A stretch of 64,000 bases of DNA from the NCBI RefSeq assembly GCF_029504575.1, contig NZ_JAQFII010000001.1:1636501-1700500 (forward strand), written 5' to 3'. This stretch comes from Streptomyces sp. SPB162 (lineage in GTDB: Bacteria > Actinomycetota > Actinomycetes > Streptomycetales > Streptomycetaceae). Positions within the stretch are counted from its first letter, which is position 1, and every line of letters starts with the position of its first letter. The translations under genes and the position numbers were made by a program. The notes beneath the pieces were generated by a model. The model was given only the letters and a program-made list of their open reading frames with translations, made no database searches and had not been told where the DNA came from. This document shows positions 8,586 to 16,389 of this stretch, piece by piece.

Positions 8586-8613
8586 ATGGGACCCCGCGAC
8601 CGCGGGGTCCCAT
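8586..8613. terminator. Bidirectional hairpin terminator
   Basis: A perfect 13-bp stem, ATGGGACCCCGCG / CGCGGGGTCCCAT, around two bases. It sits between the convergent DUF5703 and chaplin genes and can serve both. Confidence 0.75.
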
Positions 8614-8672
8614 CGAGTCGTGCGCTGAGCCGCGCGGCCGTCCTGCGACGGCTTGGCGCGGCTCCCTCCCCG

Positions 8673-9707
8673 TCAGCGACGGGCGGCGCGGCTACGGCGG
8701 TAGAGCATCCCGCCACCGAGCAGCAGCGCGGCACTGGTCGGCAGCGCCATCCCGAGCGGCCCGGCACCGGTGGCGGCCAGCTCAGCGGTCGGAGCCGCGT
8801 GACGCGGGGCCGACGCGTAGTGGTGAACCGCCGGCACGGCGGGGTGGGAGTGGCCGACGCCGGGGTGACCCGGGGTTCCGGGATTACCGGGGGTGTTCGG
8901 GTGCGTGGGCTGGCCGGGGTGACCGGGGTTACCGGGCTGCCCCGGAGTGCCCGGGTTGCCGGGCGTTCCCGGGTTGCCGGGGGTACCGGGGTTGCCGGGC
9001 TGACCCGGGTGCCCAGGGTGACCAGGCTGGCCCGGGTGACCGGAGTGACCTGGCCGGCCCGGGGTCCCCGGGTTGCCGGGGTGACCCGGGTGCCCGTGAC
9101 CCGGATTCCCGGGGTGGCCCGAATGCCCAGGATTTCCCGGGTGACCCGGGTGACCCGGGTGCCCGTGGCCGGGGGTCCCCTGGTGCCCGCCGGGGTGTTC
9201 CACGCAGTCGTCAGCGTCACCGGGCCCGTGACCGTGACCGTGACCGTGCGGCGCGTACTGGTCCTCGTTGACGCAGCCGTTGCCCATCGCGGGGTTGAGC
9301 ACGCCGATCACGCTGACGCTGTTGCCGCACGCGTTGACCGGAACACCGATCGGGACCTGCGCCGAGTTGCCGGAGAGAACACCCGGCGAGTGCGAGGCAC
9401 CGCCGTGCGCCACAGCGCCGGAAGAACCGGCTCCGGGTCCGCGTCCGCCGCGCCCCCCGTGGACCGAGGTGTTCGCGCAGTGGTTGCCCATCGCCGGGTT
9501 CAGCAGCCCGATGACGCTCGCCGTGTTCCCGCACACATTCACCGGGACGTGTACCGGCACCTGGACGTTGTTGCCGGAGCCGACGCCCGGCGAGTCGGAC
9601 GTGGTACCGACGGCACCCGAGTCCGCAAACGCGAAGCCGCTGCCGGCGGCGATTACGCCGCTCGTCGCGACCACGGTGATCAGGCCCTTTTTCGCGACCT
9701 GTCGCAT
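8673..9707 (-). CDS. chpC: Long chaplin with two chaplin domains, collagen-like region and sortase signal
   Basis: 344 residues. A signal peptide (to about 29, FAFADS) is followed by two chaplin domains at about 39-80 and 107-148. Each has the hydrophobic pattern and a Cys pair (C59/C77 and C127/C145) in the motifs VPVNVCGNT and GLLNPAMGNHC. Residues about 171-284 are a run of collagen-like Gly-X-Y triplets (PGNPGTPGNPGTPG, GHPGQPGHPGHPGQ), a Pro/Gly/His-rich wall-spanning stalk. The end is a cell-wall sorting signal, LAATG (310-314), then a hydrophobic stretch and an RRSRAARR tail. Long chaplins are anchored to the wall by sortase and display amyloid-forming domains that help aerial hyphae leave water. 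The adjacent short chaplin gene matches the chpC-chpH arrangement of S. coelicolor. No sortase gene is in this window. Confidence 0.93.
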   Translation of the reverse strand: MRQVAKKGLITVVATSGVIAAGSGFAFADSGAVGTTSDSPGVGSGNNVQVPVHVPVNVCGNTASVIGLLNPAMGNHCANTSVHGGRGGRGPGAGSSGAVAHGGASHSPGVLSGNSAQVPIGVPVNACGNSVSVIGVLNPAMGNGCVNEDQYAPHGHGHGHGPGDADDCVEHPGGHQGTPGHGHPGHPGHPGNPGHSGHPGNPGHGHPGHPGNPGTPGRPGHSGHPGQPGHPGHPGQPGNPGTPGNPGTPGNPGTPGQPGNPGHPGQPTHPNTPGNPGTPGHPGVGHSHPAVPAVHHYASAPRHAAPTAELAATGAGPLGMALPTSAALLLGGGMLYRRSRAARR

Positions 9708-9812
9708 AGCCTTTCCCTGCCTTCGCTCTCAGTGAGTCCTCGGGGTCGCGGCCCCGGGAAGGGAATCGGACGGCTGTGAAGTCCTCGTCCGGTTCCCCCG
9801 TAAATACCGAGG

Positions 9813-9846
9813 GGCCCCGGAGCGCGGAAATAAGCACTCCGGGGCC
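9813..9846 (-). terminator. Hairpin terminator after short chaplin gene
   Basis: A perfect 10-bp stem GGCCCCGGAG / CTCCGGGGCC around a 14-base A-rich loop, 37 bp past the stop of the minus-strand short chaplin gene. It implies that chpH and the long chaplin are mainly separate transcripts. Confidence 0.7.
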
Positions 9847-9882
9847 GACCCGGATCAGGCCCTCAAAGGGCCGGAGGAGACG

Positions 9883-10116
9883 TCAGTTGTTGACGCAGGC
9901 GTTCCCGAAGGCGGGGTTCAGCAGGCCGATCACGTCGACCGTGTTGCCGCAGACGTTGACCGGGATGTGGACGGGAACCTGGATCAGGTTGCCCGAGAGC
10001 ACACCCGGGGACCCGACAGCAGCACCCTGCGCGCCGGCGTCCGCAGCGGCGAGGCCCGCGCCGGCGAGCACGAGACCACCGGAGACGGCAACAGCGGCGA
10101 CAATCTTCTTGATCAT
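9883..10116 (-). CDS. chpH: Short secreted chaplin, ChpH type
   Basis: 77 residues: a signal peptide of about 26 residues (MIKKIVAAVAVSGGLVLAGA to AAADA) followed by one chaplin domain. Landmarks are SPGVLSGNLIQVPVHIPVNV, Cys56 and Cys74 in the CGNTVDVIGLLNPAFGNAC segment, and the VNN ending. Short chaplins are secreted surface-active amyloids that coat aerial hyphae and spores. The ChpH assignment rests on length, the adjacent long chaplin and recalled similarity. The start is fixed by AGGAGG just before ATG 10116. Confidence 0.93.
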   Translation of the reverse strand: MIKKIVAAVAVSGGLVLAGAGLAAADAGAQGAAVGSPGVLSGNLIQVPVHIPVNVCGNTVDVIGLLNPAFGNACVNN

Positions 10117-10137
10117 GGTTTCCTCCTAGTTCGAAAC

Positions 10138-10159
10138 GCGGTCCCCAGCCGCGGACCGC
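10138..10159 (-). promoter_or_regulatory. Hairpin in the leader of the short chaplin gene
   Basis: A perfect 7-bp inverted repeat, GCGGTCC / GGACCGC, around eight bases, 12 nt upstream of the AGGAGG ribosome binding site on the minus strand. It could fold in the mRNA leader or be a protein site; function not known. Confidence 0.35.
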
Positions 10160-10248
10160 ACAAGTCGTAACGACCCCGAAGGAAACGAGCTACGAGACGG
10201 CGAGAGCTTTCACCCGTCTCAGTTCGATTGCGACAGATGGTCGAATCG

Positions 10249-11586
10249 TCAGCAGTTTTCGATGAAACGGTCCAGCACTCGAACGCCGAACTGCAGCCCG
10301 TCGACCGGAACCCGCTCGTCCACGCCGTGGAACATGCCCGCGAAATCCAGCTCCGGCGGAAGCTTCAGCGGCGCGAATCCGAAGCACCGGATTCCGAGGT
10401 CGTCGAAGGACTTCGCGTCCGTCCCGCCGGACAGGCAGTACGGCACCGCCCGCGCGATCGGGTCCTCTGCCTTCAGCGCGGCCTGCATGGCGTCGACCAG
10501 GGCGCCGTCGAAGTCCGTCTCCAGCGCCTTGTCCGAGTGCACCGACTCGCGCTTCACCCGCGGGCCGAGGATCCGGTCCAGGTCGGTGAGGAACTCCTCC
10601 TCGTAACCCGGCAGGAAGCGCCCGTCGACGTGCGCCGTGGCCTGGCCGGGGATCACGTTCACCTTGTAGCCGGCGCCGAGCATCGTCGGGGCGGCGGTGT
10701 TGCGCAGCGTGGTGCCGATCATCTTGGCGATGCCGCCGAGCTTCGCCAGCGTCGCGTCCATGTCCTCCGGGTCCAGCTCCGTGCCGAGAGCGTCCGACAG
10801 CTCGTCGAGGAATCCGCGGACCGACTTGGTCATCCGCACCGGGAACTTGTGCCGGCCGAGCCGCCCGACGGCCTCGCAGAGCTCGGTGATCGCGTTGTCG
10901 TTGTTGGTCATGGAGCCGTGCCCGGCCGTGCCGTCGACGGTGAGCCGCATCCAGTGCATGCCCTTCTGCGCCGTCTCCACCAGATAGAGCCGCAGGTTCT
11001 CGTTGACGGTGAACGAGAAGCCGCCGACCTCGCCGATCGCCTCCGACACCCCTTCGAAGAGGTCCGGGTGCTTGTTGACGAGGTACCGCGCGCCGTAGAC
11101 GCCGCCCGCCTCCTCGTCGGCCAGGAACGCCAGCACGATGTCGCGCGGGGGCTTGCGGCCGCTGCGCAGCCGGTCGCGCACCACCGCCAGCGTCATGGCG
11201 TCCATGTCCTTCATGTCGACGGCGCCGCGCCCCCACACACACCCGTCGGCGATCTCGCCGGAGAACGGGTGGTGCGTCCAGTCGTCGGCGTTCGCGGGCA
11301 CCACGTCGGTGTGCCCGTGGATCAGCAGCGCCGGCCGGGAGGGGTCCTCCCCCGCGATCCGGGCGACGGTGGACGCCCGCCCCTTGTGCGACTCGAAGAT
11401 CTGCGGTTCGAGACCGACCTCGGCCAGCTTCTCGGCGACGTACTCGGCCGCGGCGCGCTCGCCGGGCCCCGAGTGGTCCCCGTAGTTGCTGGTGTCGATC
11501 CGGATCAGATCCCGGCACAGGTCGACGACCTCGTCCTCACCGGTGATCTTCCTATCGCTCCCCGCGCCCGAAACGGACTCGCTCAC
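10249..11586 (-). CDS. M20 family metallopeptidase
   Basis: 445 residues from GTG 11586, chosen because GAGGAG precedes it at good spacing; the frame stays open upstream. M20 zinc-site motifs are in order: HGHTDVVPA, GRGAVDMKDMDA, LADEEAGG, and near the end MFHGVDE with the final His ligand. The dimerisation insert lies in the middle (TVDGTAGHGSMTNNDNA). The family hydrolyses dipeptides, N-acyl amino acids or similar small amides in the cytosol; no signal peptide is seen. It lies upstream of, and in the same direction as, the chaplin genes, 132 bp away. A shared transcript with them is not suggested. Confidence 0.88.
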   Translation of the reverse strand: MSESVSGAGSDRKITGEDEVVDLCRDLIRIDTSNYGDHSGPGERAAAEYVAEKLAEVGLEPQIFESHKGRASTVARIAGEDPSRPALLIHGHTDVVPANADDWTHHPFSGEIADGCVWGRGAVDMKDMDAMTLAVVRDRLRSGRKPPRDIVLAFLADEEAGGVYGARYLVNKHPDLFEGVSEAIGEVGGFSFTVNENLRLYLVETAQKGMHWMRLTVDGTAGHGSMTNNDNAITELCEAVGRLGRHKFPVRMTKSVRGFLDELSDALGTELDPEDMDATLAKLGGIAKMIGTTLRNTAAPTMLGAGYKVNVIPGQATAHVDGRFLPGYEEEFLTDLDRILGPRVKRESVHSDKALETDFDGALVDAMQAALKAEDPIARAVPYCLSGGTDAKSFDDLGIRCFGFAPLKLPPELDFAGMFHGVDERVPVDGLQFGVRVLDRFIENC

Positions 11587-11794
11587 GCTGTCTCCTCGTC
11601 CCTCACGCACTCCCGCGCCCGCGTAGAACGGCCACGGCGGATTCCACTCCCCATACTCCCCCGCCCACCCCCACCGCCCAAGAGCCACCCACCCCGCGTC
11701 ATGATCCCGTCACACCTGCACGCGTGATCGAGCCCCTGGGATCTTTGCTATGGTTTACCTCGTCGCCGCAGCCGAGAGGCCTGCGGTACACCCG

Positions 11795-11879
11795 GTCCGG
11801 GTGGCGGAATGGCAGACGCGCTAGCTTGAGGTGCTAGTGCCCTTTATCGGGCGTGGGGGTTCAAGTCCCCCCTCGGACA
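11795..11879 (+). tRNA. tRNA-Leu (anticodon GAG)
   Basis: An 85-nt class II tRNA. The acceptor stem GTCCGGG pairs with CTCGGAC (with one G-T). The anticodon stem CTAGC / GCTAG encloses TTGAGGT, giving anticodon GAG for CUC codons. A long variable arm (TGCCCTTTATCGGGCG) and T-arm GGGGGTTCAAGTCCCCC follow. No CCA is encoded. A T-rich terminator follows at 11887. Confidence 0.97.
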
Positions 11880-11886
11880 CTTGTGA

Positions 11887-11911
11887 AAGACCCTGGCGAC
11901 GGGGTCTTTTT
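11887..11911 (+). terminator. Intrinsic terminator of tRNA-Leu
   Basis: The stem AAGACCC / GGGGTCTT is followed by a run of six T, a classical rho-independent form that is rare in this GC-rich genome. Confidence 0.85.
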
Positions 11912-11989
11912 TCATGTCCTGACTTCCCGGCCGCCCGCTGTGGGGTCAGGCCGCCGCAACCTTCCGGCCCGCCGCGTACACACCAGAAG

Positions 11990-12019
11990 CCCCCGGCGAG
12001 GCTGTGGCCTCGCCGGGGG
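11990..12019 (-). terminator. Hairpin terminator after the SDR gene
   Basis: A perfect 11-bp stem CCCCCGGCGAG / CTCGCCGGGGG with an eight-base loop, 21 bp past the minus-strand stop at 12040. Confidence 0.7.
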
Positions 12020-12039
12020 CTCCGCTCATGGGGCGGGGG

Positions 12040-13512
12040 TTACCAGGCGGCGGGGGCGTAGTCCTTGAGGAAGCAGCCGTAGAGGTCTTCGCCGAGTTCG
12101 CCGCGGACGATGGGGTCGTAGACGCGGGCGGCGCCGTCGACGAGGTCGAGGGGGGCGTGGAAGCCCTCCTCGGCGAGGCGCATCTTGTCGGGGTGGGGGC
12201 GCTCGTCGGTGATCCAGCCGGTGTCCACGGCGGTCATGAGGATGCCGTCCGTCTCCAGCATCTCCTGGGCGCTGGTGCGGGTGAGCATGTTCAGGGCGGC
12301 CTTGGCCATGTTGGTGTGGGGGTGGCCCGGGCCCTTGTAGCCGCGGCTGAACTGGCCTTCCATCGCCGAGACGTTGACGACGTACTTGCGCCGCGCGGCG
12401 GCGGCGGCCATCGCCGGGCGCAGCCGGCTGACGAGGACGAACGGCGCGGTGACGTTGCACAGCTGGACTTCGAGGAGTTCGAGCGGGTCGACCTCCTCGA
12501 CGCGCTGGATCCAGGTGTTGCTGGCGTCCAGGTCCGGTACGAGGCCGCCCGCGTCGATGGCCGTGCCGGCCTCGATGCGGGCCGGGGTCGCGGAGCCGGT
12601 GGTCAGGGCCAGGGCCGTGATCGACTCGGGCGTCAGCACGTCGTGACCGGACGAGGACGGGCCGGGCAGGGCGATCTGCGCGCCGCTGCCGAAGTGGCCG
12701 AGCACGGTCCTGGAGGGCAGTTCGCCGGCCGGCAGCGGGGCGAGCTCCGCGGCGACGAGTTCCGCGTAGGCGCGGGGGCTGCGGCGGACGGTCTGCGCGG
12801 CGTTGTTGATCAGGATGTCGAGCGGGCCCTCGGCGGCGACCTCGTCGGCGAGGGCGATCACCTGGGCGGGGTCGCGCAGGTCTATGCCGACGATCTTCAG
12901 TCGGTGCAGCCACTCCGCGCTGTCGGGCATCGCCTTGAAGCGGCGGACCGCGTCGTTCGGGAAGCGGGTGGTGATGGTGGTGTGCGCACCGTCGCGCAGC
13001 AGACGCAGCGCGATGTACATGCCGATCTTCGCGCGGCCGCCGGTGAGCAGGGCGCGGCGTCCGGTGAGGTCCGTGCGCGCGTCGCGACGGCCGCGGTTCT
13101 CCCTCGCGCAGGGCGGGCAGAGCTGGTGGTAGAACGCGTCGACCTCGACGTAGCGGGTCTTGCAGATGTAGCAGGAGCGGGGGCGCTCCAGGATCCCGGC
13201 GATCTCCGTCGTCGTGGACGTCGTGAGCATGTTGCCCAGCGTCTCGTCGTCGATGCGGTCGGCCGCGCCGGTGGCCGTGGCCTCGGTGACGGCCTTGTCG
13301 TTCGCCGTCTTCGCGGCTCGGCGCTCCTGGCGGCGGCGCTGCTTCACGGTGCGGTAGATGCCCGCGGTGGCGCGACGTACGGCGATGGCGTCGGGGTGGT
13401 CGACGTCCAGCTCGTCGAGCTCCGCGAGCACGCTCAGGCAGAGCTCCAGGCGCGCCGGGTCGATGCCCGCGGTATTCTCGCGCCGGGTTTCCGTCTGTTC
13501 ACTCGCTGTCAT
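12040..13512 (-). CDS. SDR-family protein with N-terminal zinc-finger-like domain
   Basis: 490 residues. The N-terminal 110 are helical and basic. A four-Cys site follows (Cys114, 117, 132 and 135: CYIC...CPPC), probably binding zinc. From about 150 there is a Rossmann short-chain dehydrogenase domain with TGGRAKIG (157-164), INNAA (235-239) and a Ser in NVSAMEG (about 382). The catalytic lysine is in NMAKAALN (K404), but the residue four before it is Thr400, not the usual Tyr. An insert is present around 255-340. The protein is well preserved, so the altered triad seems to be a subfamily trait rather than decay. It is divergent from fumarylacetoacetase with 234 bp between. Reaction unknown. 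Confidence 0.75.
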   Translation of the reverse strand: MTASEQTETRRENTAGIDPARLELCLSVLAELDELDVDHPDAIAVRRATAGIYRTVKQRRRQERRAAKTANDKAVTEATATGAADRIDDETLGNMLTTSTTTEIAGILERPRSCYICKTRYVEVDAFYHQLCPPCARENRGRRDARTDLTGRRALLTGGRAKIGMYIALRLLRDGAHTTITTRFPNDAVRRFKAMPDSAEWLHRLKIVGIDLRDPAQVIALADEVAAEGPLDILINNAAQTVRRSPRAYAELVAAELAPLPAGELPSRTVLGHFGSGAQIALPGPSSSGHDVLTPESITALALTTGSATPARIEAGTAIDAGGLVPDLDASNTWIQRVEEVDPLELLEVQLCNVTAPFVLVSRLRPAMAAAAARRKYVVNVSAMEGQFSRGYKGPGHPHTNMAKAALNMLTRTSAQEMLETDGILMTAVDTGWITDERPHPDKMRLAEEGFHAPLDLVDGAARVYDPIVRGELGEDLYGCFLKDYAPAAW

Positions 13513-13746
13513 GCCGTTGCTGCCTTACTGGATCGTCTGTTCCGTCCCGAGTCCACCCGAGTCAGGCGGAACTCTACGTACGCACGTGTAGCACCACCAA
13601 ACTCGAGACGGTCGGCGGCCCCCGGATGCACGGTCGGTGCGCGGACCGACACGGAGGGTCGCCATTCCGCACGTCCGCGGCCCCCGTGTCCGGCCCTTGA
13701 GACGCGGGATAGTCTCGGAGCGTTTCGTTCTCTCCCTGGAGGCCAG

Positions 13747-14994
13747 TTGAGCGCCAGCAGCCCGCTCACCGTCCCGGACGACTCCCCGTTCGGTGTGCAC
13801 AACCTGCCGTACGGCGTCTTCACCACCGCCGAACAGCCGGAGCGGCGCCGGATCGGCGTCGCCATCGGTGACCACGTTCTCGACGCGGGCGCCGCGGCCC
13901 GCGCGCTCGGCCGGCTCGGCGAGCCCGGCTTCGGCGCGCTCGACGCGCCCTCGCTGAACCCGCTGCTGGCCGCCGGCCGGCCGGTCTGGACCGCGGTACG
14001 TGCCGCGGTCACCCGGTGGCTGACGGACGACTCGCTGCGCGCGACCGTCGAGCCGTGCCTGGTGCCGCGTGCCGACGTCACCCTCCACCTGCCGTTCGAG
14101 GTGGCCGACTACGTCGACTTCTACGCCTCGGAGCACCACGCGACGAACCTCGGCCGCATCTTCCGGCCCGGCTCCGAGCCGCTGACGCCCAACTGGAAGC
14201 ACCTGCCGATCGGCTACCACGGCCGTTCCGGCACGATCGTCGTCTCCGGCACCCCGATCACCCGCCCGTCCGGGCAGCGCAAGGCGCCGGCCGACGCGGT
14301 CCCGGACTTCGGCCCGTCCCGCCGTCTGGACATCGAGGCGGAGCTGGGCTTCGTCGTCGGCACGCCGTCCGAGCTGGGCAGCCCGGTCGCGCTCGCCGAT
14401 GCCGCCGAGCACGTCTTCGGCGTCTGCCTCGTCAACGACTGGTCCGCCCGCGACCTCCAGGCGTGGGAGTACGTGCCGCTGGGCCCGTTCCTCGGCAAGT
14501 CCTTCGCCACGTCGGTCTCGCCCTGGATCGTCCCGCTGGACGCGCTCGCCGAGGCCCGCACCACCCCGCCGGAGCGGGACGTCGAGCCGCTCCCGTACCT
14601 CGACGACCGGGACGCCGCGGCCGAGCCCTCCGGCTTCGACATCGCCTTCGAGGTCCGGCTCAACGGCCATGTCATCTCGCGGCCGCCGTTCGCCGCCATG
14701 TACTGGACGTACGCGCAGATGCTCGCCCATCTGACGGCCAACGGCGCGTCCCTGCGGACCGGGGACCTCTTCGCCTCCGGCACCATCAGCGGTCCTGAGC
14801 GCGAGACGCGCGGCGCGCTCATCGAGCTGACGTGGAACGGCCGGGAGCCGCTGAAGCTGGCGGACGGCACCGAGCGCGCGTTCCTCGACGACGGCGACGA
14901 GGTCGTCATCACCGCGACCGCCCCGGGCCCGAACGGCACCCGCGTGGGCTTCGGCGAGGTCGCGGGACGGATCGTCCCCCGCCCCACGGCCTGA
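13747..14994 (+). CDS. fahA: Fumarylacetoacetase
   Basis: 415 residues from TTG 13747, set by CTGGAGG five bases upstream and the normal family start (SPLTVPDDSPFGVHNLPYGV). The enzyme splits fumarylacetoacetate into fumarate and acetoacetate, the last step of tyrosine and phenylalanine breakdown through homogentisate. Seen are the N-terminal beta-barrel domain, YVDFYASEHHATNLGRIFRP, GYHGRSGTIVVSG, and the NDWSARDLQAWEYVPLGPF block with metal-binding acids. The homogentisate dioxygenase gene is 45 kb away at 59204. Cytosolic dimer; start codon TTG suggests modest expression. Confidence 0.93.
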   Translation: MSASSPLTVPDDSPFGVHNLPYGVFTTAEQPERRRIGVAIGDHVLDAGAAARALGRLGEPGFGALDAPSLNPLLAAGRPVWTAVRAAVTRWLTDDSLRATVEPCLVPRADVTLHLPFEVADYVDFYASEHHATNLGRIFRPGSEPLTPNWKHLPIGYHGRSGTIVVSGTPITRPSGQRKAPADAVPDFGPSRRLDIEAELGFVVGTPSELGSPVALADAAEHVFGVCLVNDWSARDLQAWEYVPLGPFLGKSFATSVSPWIVPLDALAEARTTPPERDVEPLPYLDDRDAAAEPSGFDIAFEVRLNGHVISRPPFAAMYWTYAQMLAHLTANGASLRTGDLFASGTISGPERETRGALIELTWNGREPLKLADGTERAFLDDGDEVVITATAPGPNGTRVGFGEVAGRIVPRPTA

Positions 14995-15012
14995 CACACC
15001 CGGCCGCACCAT

Positions 15013-15054
15013 CGCGCCCGCTGGACGACGTCCCGACGTCGCCCGGCGGGCGCG
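15013..15054. terminator. Bidirectional terminator between fahA and the pirin gene
   Basis: A long stem: CGCGCCCGC pairs with GCGGGCGCG on the outside and CGACGT with ACGTCG inside, with a CCCG loop. It separates convergent genes. Confidence 0.7.
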
Positions 15055-15060
15055 GGCGGT

Positions 15061-16026
15061 TCAGCGCACCCGTCCCCGTGGCTTCAGGGGCACAGGCGGC
15101 AGTTCGGGAGCCGCGAGCGGAGCGCCGTCGTAGCCCTTCACTTCGCCGAAGCGGGAGCTGTTCATCCAGTCCGCGCGGGCCTGCGCGATATCCTCACCCG
15201 ACCGCCCGATGAAGTTCCACCACATGACGATCTTCTCTTCGAAGGGCTCGCCGCCCAGCAGCATCAGGTCGCTGTCCACGTCCGCGCGCAGCGCGAGTTC
15301 GCGGCGGCCGCAGCCGAGGTAGAGCATCGAGCCGGGGGCGAGGCGTACGCCGTCGACCTCGGTATCGCCGGACATCGTCAGGGCGGCGTACTCGAAGTCG
15401 GGGTCGAGCGGCAGGCGGGTGTCGGTGCCCGCTGCCAGGGCGAGGTCGGCGCCCAGCAGGGGGGTGTGGACCGTGCCGGGTGAGACGGCGCCGTCCAGTT
15501 CGCCCAGGATGACCGTGGCGCGCAGGCCGCCGCCCGTGACGACCGGCAGGTCGGCGTGGTGCTCGAAGGTCGCGGCGGTGTTGCGGTGGGCGTCCGGCAG
15601 GGCGACCCAGAGCTGGGCGCCGTGCAGGAGCCGCGGGTGGTCGCGCGGGGATTCCTCGGAGTGCGAGATCGCCCGGCCCGAGGTCATCAGTCCCAGCTCG
15701 CGGGGGCGTACGGTCTGCAGGCTGCCGAGGCTGTCGCGGTGCAGCACCTCGCCGTCGTGCAGCCAGCTCACCGTCTGCAGCCCCATGTGCGGGTGCGGCG
15801 GCACCTGCATCCCGGACTCGCGCGCGATGTCGTCCGGTCCGTAATGATCGACGAAGGCCCAGGCACCGACCATCCGGCGGCCCAGGTTCGGCAGCAGGCG
15901 CCGTACTTCGGTGCTCTCGCCGAGGGTGACGGTGCGCCCGGTGAGGAGCTCGCGGACGGGCTGGGCCGAGACGTCGTCGCGGCCGCCGCACACGGTCGGT
16001 GTGGGCTTCACATCGAGGTTGCTCAT
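15061..16026 (-). CDS. Pirin family protein
   Basis: 321 residues from ATG 16026 (MSNLDVKPTPTVCGG). A bicupin with the N-terminal pirin metal site: HPHMGLQTVSWLHDGEVLH gives the conserved histidines, with a downstream EE/SHSEE motif (ISHSEESPRDH). The C-terminal cupin ends in MWWNFIGRSGEDIAQARADW, typical of the family. Some pirins act as quercetin dioxygenases, others as redox-sensitive cofactors; the role here is unknown. Convergent with fahA. Confidence 0.88.
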   Translation of the reverse strand: MSNLDVKPTPTVCGGRDDVSAQPVRELLTGRTVTLGESTEVRRLLPNLGRRMVGAWAFVDHYGPDDIARESGMQVPPHPHMGLQTVSWLHDGEVLHRDSLGSLQTVRPRELGLMTSGRAISHSEESPRDHPRLLHGAQLWVALPDAHRNTAATFEHHADLPVVTGGGLRATVILGELDGAVSPGTVHTPLLGADLALAAGTDTRLPLDPDFEYAALTMSGDTEVDGVRLAPGSMLYLGCGRRELALRADVDSDLMLLGGEPFEEKIVMWWNFIGRSGEDIAQARADWMNSSRFGEVKGYDGAPLAAPELPPVPLKPRGRVR

Positions 16027-16081
16027 GCGCCGATCATCCCGCACCGGGGCCGACAGCCTGTGGGCGCCGGCCGTCCGGCGG

Positions 16082-16121
16082 CTCAGATGGCCGGGTGCAC
16101 GCCTCAGATGGCCGGGTGCAC
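16082..16121. repeat. Tandem 20-bp duplication at a gene 3' end
   Basis: CTCAGATGGCCGGGTGCAC occurs at 16083-16101 and again at 16103-16121. The second copy holds the stop codon and last codons of the small gene at 16104-16277; the first copy is the non-coding duplicate just after it. Confidence 0.85.
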
Positions 16122-16277
16122 TCCGTGGACCAGGTCCATCGCCTCGCTGGTGTAGCGCTCACGGACGCTGAGGTCGAGGTCGGGGAAGTAGTCCTTGAGC
16201 CGGGCGACCACCTGCTGCTCGGATTCGTGGCAGTCGCGCAGCAGGAAGATCGCTTTGTGCAGGATCGACTGGTCCAT
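16104..16277 (-). CDS. Small hypothetical helical protein
   Basis: 57 residues: MDQSILHKAIFLLRDCHESE, then a region predicted as two helices ending DLVHGVHPAI. A good Shine-Dalgarno (GAGGGGGG) precedes ATG 16277. It is acidic and soluble. I do not recognise a family. It lies downstream of the AtuA-like gene in the same direction, 112 bp apart. Its last five or so codons have been duplicated as non-coding sequence just beyond the stop. Confidence 0.6.
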   Translation of the reverse strand: MDQSILHKAIFLLRDCHESEQQVVARLKDYFPDLDLSVRERYTSEAMDLVHGVHPAI

Positions 16278-16389
16278 CGGAGTGCCCCCCTCAAAACGCC
16301 CACGCGCCTCGTGCCGTGAGCCGCTTTCCACGGTACGCAGCACACCGTCAGCACTTGGGCAAAGAGGTCTCAGCGCCGGGCAAAGCAAC

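Noticed and set aside
8870..9190. Possible CRISPR-like or satellite array in the repetitive stretch
   Set aside because: The repetition has a three-codon-based G-X-Y periodicity in frame with the chaplin gene; no spacers. No CRISPR array is seen in the window.
12004..13746. A 580-codon upstream extension of the fumarylacetoacetase frame
   Set aside because: It runs antisense through the SDR gene and its promoter; homology and a ribosome site place the start at TTG 13747.
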